A stretch of 10,334 nucleotides of DNA from Dehalococcoidia bacterium (GTDB lineage: Bacteria > Chloroflexota > Dehalococcoidia > Dehalococcoidales > Fen-1064). Position 1 is the stretch's first letter; the number at the start of each line of letters is the position of its first letter. Under the pieces are notes generated by a model, which saw only the letters and a program-made list of their open reading frames with translations, was not told the origin of the DNA and ran no database searches. The stretch covers positions 1-10,334 of the forward strand of contig JAUYDN010000238.1 in NCBI GenBank assembly GCA_030691775.1, given 5' to 3'. The position numbers were made by a program, and so were the translations under genes. Positions 1 through 5,876 of the stretch are shown in pieces.

Positions 1-438
1 CACCCGTTCACCGTCCTGCACGCCACGGAGTTCATCGCGCGCTTGCTCGAGCAAAACAAACTGAACCTCAAGGGCTTTCAAACAACCGTAACTTACCACG
101 ACCCCTGCGACCTCGGTAGAAACGCGCGCATCTTTGACGAACCGCGCTATATTATGAACAGGATTCCGGGACTGGACCTGGTGGAGCTGGAGAACAACCG
201 CGATTACTGTACCTGCTGTGGTAGCGGCGGGGACTACCTCGCCTCGAATAAAGATATGTCGCTGGCGGTAGCGGGCAGGAAGCTGAAAGAAATCATGGAG
301 ACTGGCGCTTCGACCGCGGTCACCGCCTGCCCTTCCTGCGTCCGCGCCATCAACATGGCAAAAACCACGGAGAAAGCAAAGCTGGAGGTGCTGGACATTA
401 CGGAGCTGGTGTGGAAGGCGGTGGGGGGAACAGGATAA
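1..438 (+). CDS. CCG-domain iron-sulfur protein (HdrD/GlpC/LutA-like), C-terminal part
   Basis: The frame is open from base 1, so the gene begins upstream of the window; 145 residues are visible. They hold one cysteine-rich CCG domain of the heterodisulfide-reductase type: HDPCDLGR (Cys36 of the visible part), then CTCCGSGG (Cys70, Cys72, Cys73), then CPSC (Cys110, Cys113). The spacing of about 35 residues between each Cys cluster matches the family pattern C-x(31-38)-CCG-x(33-36)-CxxC, which in relatives binds a non-cubane 4Fe-4S cluster or similar metal centre. Proteins of this family pass electrons between flavin enzymes (lactate, glycolate, glycerol-3-phosphate, acyl-CoA or disulfide oxidoreductases) and quinone or other carriers; usually a second CCG domain and a ferredoxin domain precede this one, but they would lie outside the window. 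The exact partner cannot be told. The stop codon (436-438) runs directly into a heptad repeat tract. Family assignment is confident, specific function is not. Confidence 0.88.
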   Translation, partial: HPFTVLHATEFIARLLEQNKLNLKGFQTTVTYHDPCDLGRNARIFDEPRYIMNRIPGLDLVELENNRDYCTCCGSGGDYLASNKDMSLAVAGRKLKEIMETGASTAVTACPSCVRAINMAKTTEKAKLEVLDITELVWKAVGGTG

Positions 439-464
439 GGCAAAAGGCAAAGGTCTAAAACGAG
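437..464. repeat. Short period-7 tandem tract
   Basis: Four 7-bp units in register: aaggcaa (437-443), aaggcaa (444-450), aggtcta (451-457), aaacgag (458-464). The first two are identical; the others are degenerate. The tract starts inside the stop codon of the Fe-S protein gene. It is one of several period-7 tracts in this window. Confidence 0.5.
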
Positions 465-485
465 GGTGTTTTGCAACAGTATTTT

Positions 486-530
486 GTCATTACTATGAAA
501 ATAGTCTTCTTGTCATTGCTACGAAAATAG
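486..530. repeat. Two copies of a 19-bp dispersed word
   Basis: gtcattactatgaaaatag (486-504) and gtcattgctacgaaaatag (512-530) differ at two positions. A third copy, gtcattaccatgaaaatag, lies at 8485-8503 in the gap before the E3 gene. The consensus is GTCATTRCYAYGAAAATAG. All three are in gaps and on the same strand. Each is preceded by T, so each shares the TGTCATT start seen in the palindromic repeats of this window. Function unknown. Confidence 0.7.
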
Positions 531-556
531 CGGAGCCACCCTCCCCCCCAAAAAAA

Positions 557-629
557 TGTCATACCAGCGAAGGCTGGTATCCAGAAGGTTAAAAAACGTC
601 TGGATTCCCGCTCGGAGGCGGGAATGCCA
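557..629. repeat. Palindromic repeat family A, copy 1 (two hairpins)
   Basis: The element starts TGTCAT and ends ATGCCA, near its reverse complement. It contains two hairpins in a row: ataccagc (561-568) pairs with gctggtat (573-580) around a 4-base loop, and attcccgc (604-611) pairs with gcgggaat (618-625). The linker contains TCCAGA and TGGATTCCCG. Copies 2 (676-775) and 3 (5286-5405) share this plan. These look like non-coding, MITE-like or REP-like dispersed repeats. Part of the 439-903 gap, in which I see no gene. Confidence 0.75.
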
Positions 630-659
630 AAAAAGAGTGGGTTTTTCATACTTGATGGT

Positions 660-674
660 GCCGATGTAATCGGC
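660..674. repeat. Perfect small hairpin
   Basis: gccgat (660-665) and atcggc (669-674) pair perfectly around a 3-base loop. It sits immediately before family A copy 2. There is no T-run after it, so an intrinsic terminator is not supported. Confidence 0.45.
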
Positions 675-675
675 A

Positions 676-775
676 TGACCGATTCCAGCCCCGTATCGTG
701 CTCGGGATAAACTCCGGCTGGAATCCAGAAGGAGGTGCTGGTGACTGGATTCTCGGGTCAAGCCCGAGAATGACA
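676..775. repeat. Palindromic repeat family A, copy 2 (two hairpins)
   Basis: gattccagcc (681-690) pairs perfectly with ggctggaatc (716-725) and attctcggg (749-757) with cccgagaat (763-771). The element ends ATGACA (770-775), the reverse complement of the TGTCAT start of copies 1 and 3; its own left end is degenerate (tgacc). The inner sequence ctcgggataaactccggctg is close to ctcagggtaaactccggctg in copy 3 at 5286-5405, so the two derive from one ancestor. Confidence 0.75.
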
Positions 776-801
776 TCAATAAACAATCGCTTAGTTATGG
801 T

Positions 802-836
802 TTTGACTTCTAACTTTTGGCTTTTGAGTTTTTATC
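802..836. repeat. Degenerate period-7 tract upstream of the ClbS-like gene
   Basis: Five units in register: tttgact, tctaact, tttggct, tttgagt, ttttatc. No two neighbours are identical, but T at unit position 1 and T at position 7 or nearby recur. It ends 67 bp before the GTG start of the next gene. Taken alone it could be simple T-rich sequence; it gains weight from similar tracts elsewhere in the window. Confidence 0.4.
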
Positions 837-903
837 CGACTGTGCTATCATTGAAACGGCTTTTTATCCATTCCCCTGTCTGGCGCCTGTGGAGAGGAAA
901 ATC

Positions 904-1470
904 GTGACCAAAGAAGACCAACTGAACAACCTGGATAACGGCGTGGAGTGGCTCATATCCTGTATTGAAACTCTGGACGATAAAGTGTTTCACAAGAAAA
1001 TGAACGACTGGTCGCCGCGCGATGTCCTGGCTCACCTCATCGGGTGGAACCGGTACACGGTAGAAGGATGCCGGCAAATAAAGCAAGGCGAAACCCCTGA
1101 TTGCCTGGTCGACCCCGGCGAGGATTTCGCCAGGGTAAATGCGGTATCAGTCCGCAAGTACCGTTCCAGGGATAAGCACAAGCTGATTCAGGAACTCAGA
1201 GCTTCCTCGTCGGAGCTAAACCAGTTTCTTTCTAATACCAGCCCCACAGCCAGGTATACTGATTACGGGGTAAAGTACCAGGGTGCTCCGTTAACCATCA
1301 GAAATATGGTCGATGGCTTGATACAGGATTACTTTCATCACGGCAAGCAAATTCAGCAATGGGCAGGCTTGTTTCAGAAAAGTGCGCTTTGCCTCAAATG
1401 TCATTCTGAGTCCCGATGTTTCGGTATGAAGCATCGGAAGAACGAAGAATCTCCAGCACCTACTCAGTAG
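904..1470 (+). CDS. ClbS/DfsB-type four-helix (DinB superfamily) protein with repeat-derived C-terminus
   Basis: A 188-residue protein that looks like the ClbS/DfsB (DUF1706) group of the DinB superfamily, soluble four-helix bundles. The signature is DVLAHLIGWNR (His44), followed by the stretch DPGEDFARVNAVSVRKYRSR region (residues 70-89) and DYFHHGKQIQQW (His145, His146), close to what is typical of the group. Known members include ClbS, a colibactin self-resistance cyclopropane hydrolase; most others are of unknown function. I chose the GTG at 904 because ggagaggaa lies just upstream and the family core begins soon after; the frame stays open further left but that part is low-complexity repeat. 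The normal domain ends near residue 160. Residues 166-188 (from CHSESRCFG to the end) are encoded by a dispersed palindromic repeat that begins at 1399, so the native C-terminus has probably been replaced. No partner genes suggest a substrate. Confidence 0.8.
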   Translation: MTKEDQLNNLDNGVEWLISCIETLDDKVFHKKMNDWSPRDVLAHLIGWNRYTVEGCRQIKQGETPDCLVDPGEDFARVNAVSVRKYRSRDKHKLIQELRASSSELNQFLSNTSPTARYTDYGVKYQGAPLTIRNMVDGLIQDYFHHGKQIQQWAGLFQKSALCLKCHSESRCFGMKHRKNEESPAPTQ

Positions 1471-1512
1471 GCACGGAGACCCTTCCCCGACAAGTCGGGG
1501 CTCAGGGTGACA
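1399..1512. repeat. MITE-like palindromic repeat family B, copy 1
   Basis: A 114-bp element with imperfect terminal inverted repeats: tgtcattctgag (1399-1410) and ctcagggtgaca (1501-1512) match at 10 of 12 positions when one is reversed. Inside are the words cgaagaatctccagc, cggagacccttccccga and a small hairpin ccccgacaagtcgggg (1485-1500). Copy 2 at 5877-5971 shares cgaagaatctccagc and ggagacccttccccga. The element supplies the last 23 codons and the stop of the ClbS-like gene and ends 58 bp before the SDR gene, so it may also carry that gene's upstream signals. Confidence 0.8.
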
Positions 1513-1569
1513 AGGATGCATTGGAGTTTTAGGGCAACGCCAGAAAAGTGCGAAAGGAGTATGAGTGTT

Positions 1570-2388
1570 ATGGGTAACAGACTGACGGGTAGAGTAGCAA
1601 TCATCACCGGTTCGGGGAGTGGCCTCGGCAAGGCAACTGCGCAACTCATGGCGGCAGAGGGCGCCACCGTCATCATCAACGATATCAACCTCGCTAACGC
1701 GCGTGCCGTAGCGAATGAAATCAAGGCAAAGAAAGGCAAAGCGCTGGCGATTAAAGCGGATGTCACTAAGAGCGCACAGGTGAAGCGTATGGTCGACCGC
1801 GTCCTGAAGCGGTTCGGGCAGGTTGATATCCTGGTGAACAACGCCGGCACCGGCGGTGATATATCGGGGAAATCCAGGCTGGGACCGCCCATCACGAACA
1901 TTACCGATGAAGACTGGGACTATACGTTTGCGGTGAACGTCCGGGGCATCTTCGCAGTCTGTAAAGCGGTGGTCGACCATATGAAAAGCCGGAAATACGG
2001 CAAGATTATCAACATTTCTTCCGTTGCAGGAAAGAGGCCGTCCGTAATGATTCCTGCCTACTCCGCGAGCAAAGCGGCGGTCATCAGTTTCACGGAGGTG
2101 CTCTCTACGGAGCTTGCCCCGTACGGCATTAATGTAAATGCTATTTGTCCGGGTATCATCTGGACGCCGATGTGGGAGAAGTTTGCGCGCCAGCAGACGG
2201 AACAGAACCCACGACTTAAGGGTATGGACCCGAAAACCGCATTCAACGCCATTGTCACCCAGGGAGCCGTCAAAGCTGAACAACAACCGGAGGATATCGG
2301 GATGCTGGCGGTCTTCCTCGCCTCGGAAGAATCAAGAAGAATCACCGGGGAAGCGATATCAGTGGCAGGTCCAACACCGGTAGGGTGA
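1570..2388 (+). CDS. Short-chain dehydrogenase/reductase (SDR, FabG-like)
   Basis: A 272-residue classical SDR: cytosolic NAD(P)(H)-dependent oxidoreductase with a Rossmann fold. Visible motifs are TGSGSGLG (13-20, cofactor), ADV (63-65), NNAG (90-93), Ser151 in NISSVAG, Tyr164 and Lys168 in YSASK, and CPG (193-195), giving the full Ser-Tyr-Lys catalytic set. The aspartate in IINDIN (near residue 38) at the end of the second strand suggests NAD(H) over NADP(H). I chose the ATG at 1570 because aaaggag (1553-1559) is 10 bp upstream; an ATG at 1561 sits too close to that site and a GTG at 1507 lies inside a repeat. The C-terminus ITGEAISVAGPTPVG departs from the usual ITGQxxxVDGG ending. Substrate unknown; an alcohol or 3-hydroxyacyl substrate is typical of relatives. 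It might reduce diacetyl/acetoin given the downstream cluster, but a transposon lies between, so this link is weak. Confidence 0.9.
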   Translation: MGNRLTGRVAIITGSGSGLGKATAQLMAAEGATVIINDINLANARAVANEIKAKKGKALAIKADVTKSAQVKRMVDRVLKRFGQVDILVNNAGTGGDISGKSRLGPPITNITDEDWDYTFAVNVRGIFAVCKAVVDHMKSRKYGKIINISSVAGKRPSVMIPAYSASKAAVISFTEVLSTELAPYGINVNAICPGIIWTPMWEKFARQQTEQNPRLKGMDPKTAFNAIVTQGAVKAEQQPEDIGMLAVFLASEESRRITGEAISVAGPTPVG

Positions 2389-2439
2389 GAAAGTATTAAA
2401 ATGTCTAATTTGGGGAGCTTGTCATTCCCGCCTTGAGTT

Positions 2440-2460
2440 GTAGGGTGGGTGAAACCCACC
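2440..2460 (+). repeat. Left REP-like end (GTAG plus hairpin)
   Basis: GTAG at 2440-2443, then ggtgggt (2444-2450), loop gaa (2451-2453) and acccacc (2454-2460): a perfect 7-bp stem. It is an exact inverted copy of 3024-3044. Confidence 0.85.
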
Positions 2461-2481
2461 AGAATTAACAGGTTATCAGTT

Positions 2482-3024
2482 ATGCCGAATTATCGCAGGG
2501 CTTTTTTAAAAGGGGGAACGTTCTTTTTTACGGTTGTCACCTTTGAAAGATACCCGATTTTCAAAGATGAACCTTCTGTGAATCTATTAAGACACTGTTT
2601 TCGGAGCGTTATAGAAACTCACCCTTTCAAGATGGATGCCATTGTAATTTTACCCGACCACTTGCATACTATCTGGACACTCCCGGATAATGAATGCGAT
2701 TTTTCGATACGTTGGAAGTTGACCAAGGGAGCTTTTAGCCAGCAATACACTGGTTTCAAAGCAGAAGTTATCCCGGAATCCATGCTTAAAAAGAATGAAC
2801 AGGGCATCTGGCAGAGGAGGTTCTGGGAACACGCAATTCGTGACCAGGAGGATTTCAACAGGCATTGTGATTACATCCACTATAATCCTGTCAAGCATGG
2901 TTTGGTGAATTCGCCTGCAGAATGGAAGCATTCAAGTTTCAAAAAATTTGTCGAACAAGGGTTATACGCTCAAAATTGGGGACAAGGCATGATGAAAGAA
3001 TTGCTGGAGATGGATTTTGAATAG
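2482..3024 (+). CDS. REP-associated tyrosine transposase (RAYT, Y1/HUH family)
   Basis: A 180-residue single-strand DNA transposase of the RAYT group, related to IS200/IS605 TnpA. It opens MPNYRRAFLKGGTFFFTVVT, as usual for the group. PDHLHTIWTLP gives the HUH-like metal-binding pair His60 and His62; DYIHYNPVKHGLV gives the catalytic tyrosine, most likely Tyr131 with Tyr134 as the alternative; WQRRFWEHAIRD (110-121) is also typical. The expected action is nicking and strand transfer at GTAG-hairpin sequences such as those flanking it. Length is normal for the family and I see no frameshift, so it may be active. The ATG at 2482 is chosen because the family N-terminus starts there; a GTG at 2449 lies inside the left repeat end. 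The ribosome site is weak (acagg at 2469-2473), consistent with low expression of transposases. The stop shares its last base with the right element end. Confidence 0.93.
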   Translation: MPNYRRAFLKGGTFFFTVVTFERYPIFKDEPSVNLLRHCFRSVIETHPFKMDAIVILPDHLHTIWTLPDNECDFSIRWKLTKGAFSQQYTGFKAEVIPESMLKKNEQGIWQRRFWEHAIRDQEDFNRHCDYIHYNPVKHGLVNSPAEWKHSSFKKFVEQGLYAQNWGQGMMKELLEMDFE

Positions 3025-3044
3025 GTGGGTTTCACCCACCCTAC
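3024..3044 (-). repeat. Right REP-like end (inverted)
   Basis: On the + strand ggtgggt (3024-3030), ttc, acccacc (3034-3040), ctac (3041-3044). Its reverse complement equals the left end at all 21 positions, so GTAG is outermost on both sides. Confidence 0.85.
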
Positions 3045-3081
3045 ATTTAATCTTTAGAAATCATACATTAGCTTGGATAAA

Positions 3082-3116
3082 AAGTATCAAGTATCAATAA
3101 TCAAATAGCAAGTCCC
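3082..3116. repeat. Period-7 tract upstream of E1 alpha (first block)
   Basis: Units aagtatc (3082-3088), aagtatc (3089-3095), aataatc, aaatagc, aagtccc (to 3116). The reverse complement of aagtatc is gatactt, a rotation of the ttgatac unit found upstream of the E2 gene at 7111-7117, so the two tracts use the same heptamer in opposite orientation. Confidence 0.65.
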
Positions 3117-3150
3117 CCATTTTTCCCGGGGAAACGAAGAGAAACGGTAA

Positions 3151-3234
3151 AATGACAATTGCCAATAATCAAGACATTAGACATTAGACATTAGATATTA
3201 GATATTAGATATTGGATATTAGACATTGGATATT
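3151..3234. repeat. Long period-7 tandem tract upstream of E1 alpha
   Basis: Twelve heptamers in unbroken register over 84 bp. The first three are degenerate (aatgaca, attgcca, ataatca). From 3172 the units are agacatt x3, agatatt x3, ggatatt, agacatt, ggatatt, ending at 3234. This is the clearest tandem repeat in the window. It ends 8 bp before the E1 alpha ribosome site, so it lies in the leader or promoter region of the dehydrogenase cluster. Many overlapping GATATT words resemble -10 boxes, but no good -35 is apparent. It is too short-unit and spacer-free to be CRISPR. Confidence 0.9.
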
Positions 3235-3254
3235 CGTAAAACAGGAGGTATGGT

Positions 3255-4232
3255 ATGAAACTGGGTAAGAAAGAACTGATAATGCTCTACACAAACCTGC
3301 TCCGCGCCCGCAGGGCAGACGAGCGCATCGTCAAGGCGCTCCAGGAAGGCAAGGTGGTTTCCTTTTATCACAGCGGGCAGGGCTCGGAAGCCGTGGGCGT
3401 GGGTGCCTGCAGTTTCCTGAGGAATGACGATTACCTGTACCCGCACCACCGCGGTCACGGACTCGCTTACATCCTGCCCAAAGGCGCGTCGATGAAAGCC
3501 CACATGGCAGAGCACTTCGGGCGGGCGACAGGTATGGCGGGGGGTGTCGCCGGTTTCCATGGCGTCGACCCGGAGCACGGCATCTTCGGCGGCGGCGGCA
3601 CTATCGGCTCGCAGTTCCCGGTCTCTGCCGGCTGGGGTTTAGGTGCCAAGAAGAACAACCGGGGACAGGTGGTGCTCTGCTGTTTCGGTGACGGTAGCAG
3701 TAACCGCGGCACACTGCACGAAGCCATGAACCTGGCGGCGGTGTGGAAACTGCCCATCGTCTGGATTTGTGAAAACAACCTCTATGCGCAGTTCATGCCT
3801 ATCAAGGATGCCTACCCGCGTGAGGATATCGCCGACCTGGCGCACGGGTACAATATGCCAGGCGTCGTTGTCGATGGACAGGATGTCATCGCCGTTCACG
3901 AGGCTGTAAGCGCCGCCGTAGAGAGAGCGCGTAATGGTGCAGGTCCTTCCCTCATCGAGTGCAAGACCTACCGCTACCGCAGTCATTCGGAAGGCTCGGC
4001 GGATATCGCCCACGCTGAACCCCGCCCCGCTGAAGAAATCGAGGCGTGGAAGAAGCGTGACCCCATCAAGCTTTTCCAGGAGCACCTGCTGAAGGAGGGC
4101 ATCCTTACCACAGCGGACGTCGAACGCATTGAAAAAGAGGTGATGGCAGAGGTGGATGAAGCAGAGAAATTCGCCTTGGAAAGTCCTCGCCCCGACCCGT
4201 CAATCCTCCCCAAACTGCTGTACCAGGAATAA
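3255..4232 (+). CDS. acoA: ThDP-dependent 2-oxoacid/acetoin dehydrogenase E1 component, alpha subunit
   Basis: A 325-residue E1 alpha. With E1 beta it forms the thiamine-diphosphate heterotetramer that decarboxylates a 2-oxoacid or cleaves acetoin and acylates the lipoyl arm of E2. The ThDP motif is complete: GDGSSNRG begins at residue 145 and ends ICENN at 171-175. HRGHG (65-69) and the active-site loop YRYRSHSEG with His244 are present; the loop has Ser243 where most relatives have Gly (GHS), and the segment GGVAGFHG (96-103) replaces the usual GGSMH, so this is a divergent branch. Length matches acetoin dehydrogenase alpha subunits and short bacterial PDH E1 alpha. A strong site aggagg (3243-3248) precedes the ATG by 6 bp. 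It is the first gene of the cluster, 18 bp before E1 beta, and follows an 84-bp heptad tract that may contain its control region. The symbol is tentative: pyruvate or branched-chain substrates remain possible (pdhA, bkdA). Confidence 0.9.
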   Translation: MKLGKKELIMLYTNLLRARRADERIVKALQEGKVVSFYHSGQGSEAVGVGACSFLRNDDYLYPHHRGHGLAYILPKGASMKAHMAEHFGRATGMAGGVAGFHGVDPEHGIFGGGGTIGSQFPVSAGWGLGAKKNNRGQVVLCCFGDGSSNRGTLHEAMNLAAVWKLPIVWICENNLYAQFMPIKDAYPREDIADLAHGYNMPGVVVDGQDVIAVHEAVSAAVERARNGAGPSLIECKTYRYRSHSEGSADIAHAEPRPAEEIEAWKKRDPIKLFQEHLLKEGILTTADVERIEKEVMAEVDEAEKFALESPRPDPSILPKLLYQE

Positions 4233-4250
4233 TCGAGAGGAAGTGAAAAA

Positions 4251-5216
4251 ATGAGACAGATACCGTATGTTATGGCAATCAATGAGGCGTTCGCCGAAGA
4301 AATGGCGCGCAACGATAAAATCTTCATCATCGGGGAGGATGTGCAGGCGGGTACTTTCCGGGCGACCACCGGACTGGTGAAGCGGTTCGGTCCCGACCGT
4401 GTAATGGATACGCCGCTGAGTGAGACGGTGGTGGCAGGAGCGGCGCTGGGCGCATCGATGTGCGGCTACCACCCGGTGGCTGACTTTATGTTCGCCGATT
4501 TTATGTGGTGCGCCGCCGATGAAATCTTCCTCAAAACCGCCAAGTGGCACTTCATCCACGGTGGTAAGGTGCAGGTTCCTATCGTGCTCTTCGGTAATAT
4601 CGGCGGGGGCGCCAGGGTCGGTCCCGAGCATTCCCAGTGCCCGGAATCCGTGGTTTGGCATACCCCGGGTCTCAAGCTCGTCGTCCCTTCGTGCGCGGGC
4701 GATGCAAAAGGACTGCTGAAGACAGCGCTCCGCGACCCCAACCCGGTGGTCTATTTCTATCATAAGCGTTTGTTAGGCTTGCCCGGCGACGTACCAGATG
4801 GCGAGTATACTATCCCCTTCGGCGTGGCGGATGTAAAGAAAGAGGGTAAAGATGTCACCGTAATCGCCACGTCCTATATGGTCCAGCACGCGCTCGCGGT
4901 GGCAAAGGAGCTTGAAGGCAAGATAAGCGTCGAGGTGGTCGACCCGCGCACGCTGGAACCGTTCGATATCGATACCATCGTGAAATCGGTACAGAAGACG
5001 GGACGCGTGGTAATCGCCGATGAGGACACGAAGCGTTGCGGCGTGACGGGTGAAATAGCCATGCAAATAATGGAGAAGGCGTTCGATTCCCTGGATGCGC
5101 CCATCCAGCGGGTAGCAGCGGCTAACCTTCCTATCGCTGGCGGCTACATGGAGCAGTACGTCCTGCCCGGACCCAAAGATATCCTGGCGGCAATTGAAGC
5201 AGTGGCTAAGAAGTAA
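4251..5216 (+). CDS. acoB: ThDP-dependent 2-oxoacid/acetoin dehydrogenase E1 component, beta subunit
   Basis: A 321-residue E1 beta of normal length. The transketolase pyrimidine-binding domain covers about residues 4-180: GED (28-30), TPLSE with Glu58, the conserved glutamate that activates the ThDP ring, and GPEHSQ (124-129). The transketolase C-terminal domain covers about 195-315 with VDPRTLEPFD (230-239) and EDTKRCGVTGE (258-268). It pairs with the alpha subunit to make the ThDP sites at the interface. The gene follows E1 alpha after 18 bp, with aggaag (4238-4243) as ribosome site, so the two are surely co-transcribed. A 266-bp gap with a family A repeat separates it from the next gene, which breaks the tight operon spacing. 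Substrate cannot be determined; the AcoX-like gene downstream favours acetoin. Confidence 0.93.
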   Translation: MRQIPYVMAINEAFAEEMARNDKIFIIGEDVQAGTFRATTGLVKRFGPDRVMDTPLSETVVAGAALGASMCGYHPVADFMFADFMWCAADEIFLKTAKWHFIHGGKVQVPIVLFGNIGGGARVGPEHSQCPESVVWHTPGLKLVVPSCAGDAKGLLKTALRDPNPVVYFYHKRLLGLPGDVPDGEYTIPFGVADVKKEGKDVTVIATSYMVQHALAVAKELEGKISVEVVDPRTLEPFDIDTIVKSVQKTGRVVIADEDTKRCGVTGEIAMQIMEKAFDSLDAPIQRVAAANLPIAGGYMEQYVLPGPKDILAAIEAVAKK

Positions 5217-5285
5217 CCAAACATTGATAAACAAAACACAAGAAAATAGGGCGCCATAACTATGTAATTGGAAAACGACCAGTGT

Positions 5286-5405
5286 TGTCATACCAGCCCT
5301 TCTTCTGGCTCAGGGTAAACTCCGGCTGGTATCCAGATGTGTAAGAAAAAACTTGGATTCCCGTTCAAAGCTTGCCCCGTACTGGATACGGGGTCGGGAA
5401 TGACA
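5286..5405. repeat. Palindromic repeat family A, copy 3
   Basis: A 120-bp element beginning TGTCAT (5286-5291) and ending ATGACA (5400-5405), exact reverse complements. First hairpin: ataccagcc (5290-5298) with ggctggtat (5324-5332). Second: attcccg (5357-5363) with cgggaat (5395-5401), with an inner stem ccccgta (5375-5381) and tacgggg (5387-5393). It lies between E1 beta and the GcvH gene and could form a strong mRNA structure there, possibly stabilising the upstream message or lowering readthrough. No T-run follows it. Confidence 0.8.
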
Positions 5406-5482
5406 AATGAGGCTCAGATTTTTCACCTTCGTATTAGTCGAAGCGCAGTTGGCTTGATTCATCATTTAACCCAGAGGAATCT

Positions 5483-5863
5483 ATGTATCCGGAAGAATTG
5501 AAGTATAACCCCGAGCACACATGGCTGAAGATGGAATCGGCGGGGGCGGGCCGGGTTGGCATCACGCAATACGCCCAGGAACAACTCAAGCAGGTCGTAT
5601 TTGTTGAACTGCCGGAGGCAGGTGCGCAGGTTACGCACATGGAACCCTTCGGCGTTATCGAGTCGGTGAAGGCGACCAACGACCTGTTCGCGCCGGTTAG
5701 CGGCACGGTGGTTGAAGTAAACAGCGCCCTGAAGGATGAGCCGGGGTTGGTCAACGAAGACCCCTATGGTAGAGGCTGGATGATTGTAATACGGCTGAGC
5801 AATACGGCTGAACTGGACAAGCTGATTCCCGCCAGCGATTACACGGCGCTGTTGAAAGGATAG
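5483..5863 (+). CDS. gcvH: GcvH-like lipoyl carrier protein
   Basis: A 126-residue protein that matches glycine cleavage H protein from end to end. The lipoylation site is ESVKATNDL with Lys63; MYPEELKYNPEHTW at the start, GITQYAQEQL (26-35), GTVVEVN (74-80) and EDPYGRGWM (92-100) are family hallmarks, so the modified lysine and surface are intact. Ribosome site agagg (5473-5477) lies 5 bp before the ATG. H protein normally shuttles the aminomethyl group among GcvP, GcvT and Lpd, but no gcvT or gcvP is in this window. In some bacteria H protein also serves as the first lipoyl acceptor from which lipoate is passed to E2 subunits. Its place between E1 and E2 genes makes a lipoyl relay or spare-arm role plausible; this is inference. 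It may simply share the Lpd encoded downstream with a glycine cleavage system elsewhere. Confidence 0.95.
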   Translation: MYPEELKYNPEHTWLKMESAGAGRVGITQYAQEQLKQVVFVELPEAGAQVTHMEPFGVIESVKATNDLFAPVSGTVVEVNSALKDEPGLVNEDPYGRGWMIVIRLSNTAELDKLIPASDYTALLKG

Positions 5864-5876
5864 GGACCACCCTTCT

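Larger units (their letters stand above)
2440..3044. mobile_element. RAYT-type element: transposase gene bounded by inverted REP-like ends
   Basis: A 605-bp unit bounded by a 21-bp perfect inverted repeat (2440-2460 and 3024-3044). Each end, read inward from the edge, is GTAG followed by the hairpin ggtgggt-gaa-acccacc. A GTAG-type tetranucleotide next to a hairpin is the known recognition layout for REP-associated tyrosine transposases (HUH, Y1 type), and the single gene inside is such a transposase. The right end overlaps the last base of the stop codon. To the left, ttgtcattcccgcc (2419-2432) looks like a broken piece of another dispersed repeat. Confidence 0.85.

Noticed and set aside
817..903. 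Longer N-terminus for the ClbS-like protein from a TTG at 817
   Set aside because: The added residues derive from a T-rich heptad tract, do not resemble the family, and a good ribosome site precedes the GTG at 904.
698..907. Small + strand frame of 69 codons
   Set aside because: It is made of a palindromic repeat and a low-complexity tract and has no ribosome site.
1507..1569. Longer N-terminus for the SDR from a GTG at 1507
   Set aside because: The start lies in the end of a dispersed repeat; the ribosome site aaaggag at 1553-1559 fits the ATG at 1570 and SDR homology begins just after it.
1291..2286. Long open frame on the - strand (331 codons)
   Set aside because: It is antisense to the SDR and ClbS-like genes, has no recognisable motif, and the + strand SDR has all catalytic residues.
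3151..3234. CRISPR-like array
   Set aside because: The repeat unit is only 7 bp, with no spacers and no cas genes nearby.
5221..5255. Another period-7 tract after E1 beta
   Set aside because: The A-rich sequence matches itself at lag 7 only moderately and composition alone could explain it.
1..5863. sHdr-type sulfur oxidation locus (CCG Fe-S protein plus GcvH-like LbpA)
   Set aside because: The two genes are more than 5 kb apart with unrelated genes and a transposon between, no HdrA/HdrC genes are seen, and the H protein looks like ordinary GcvH.
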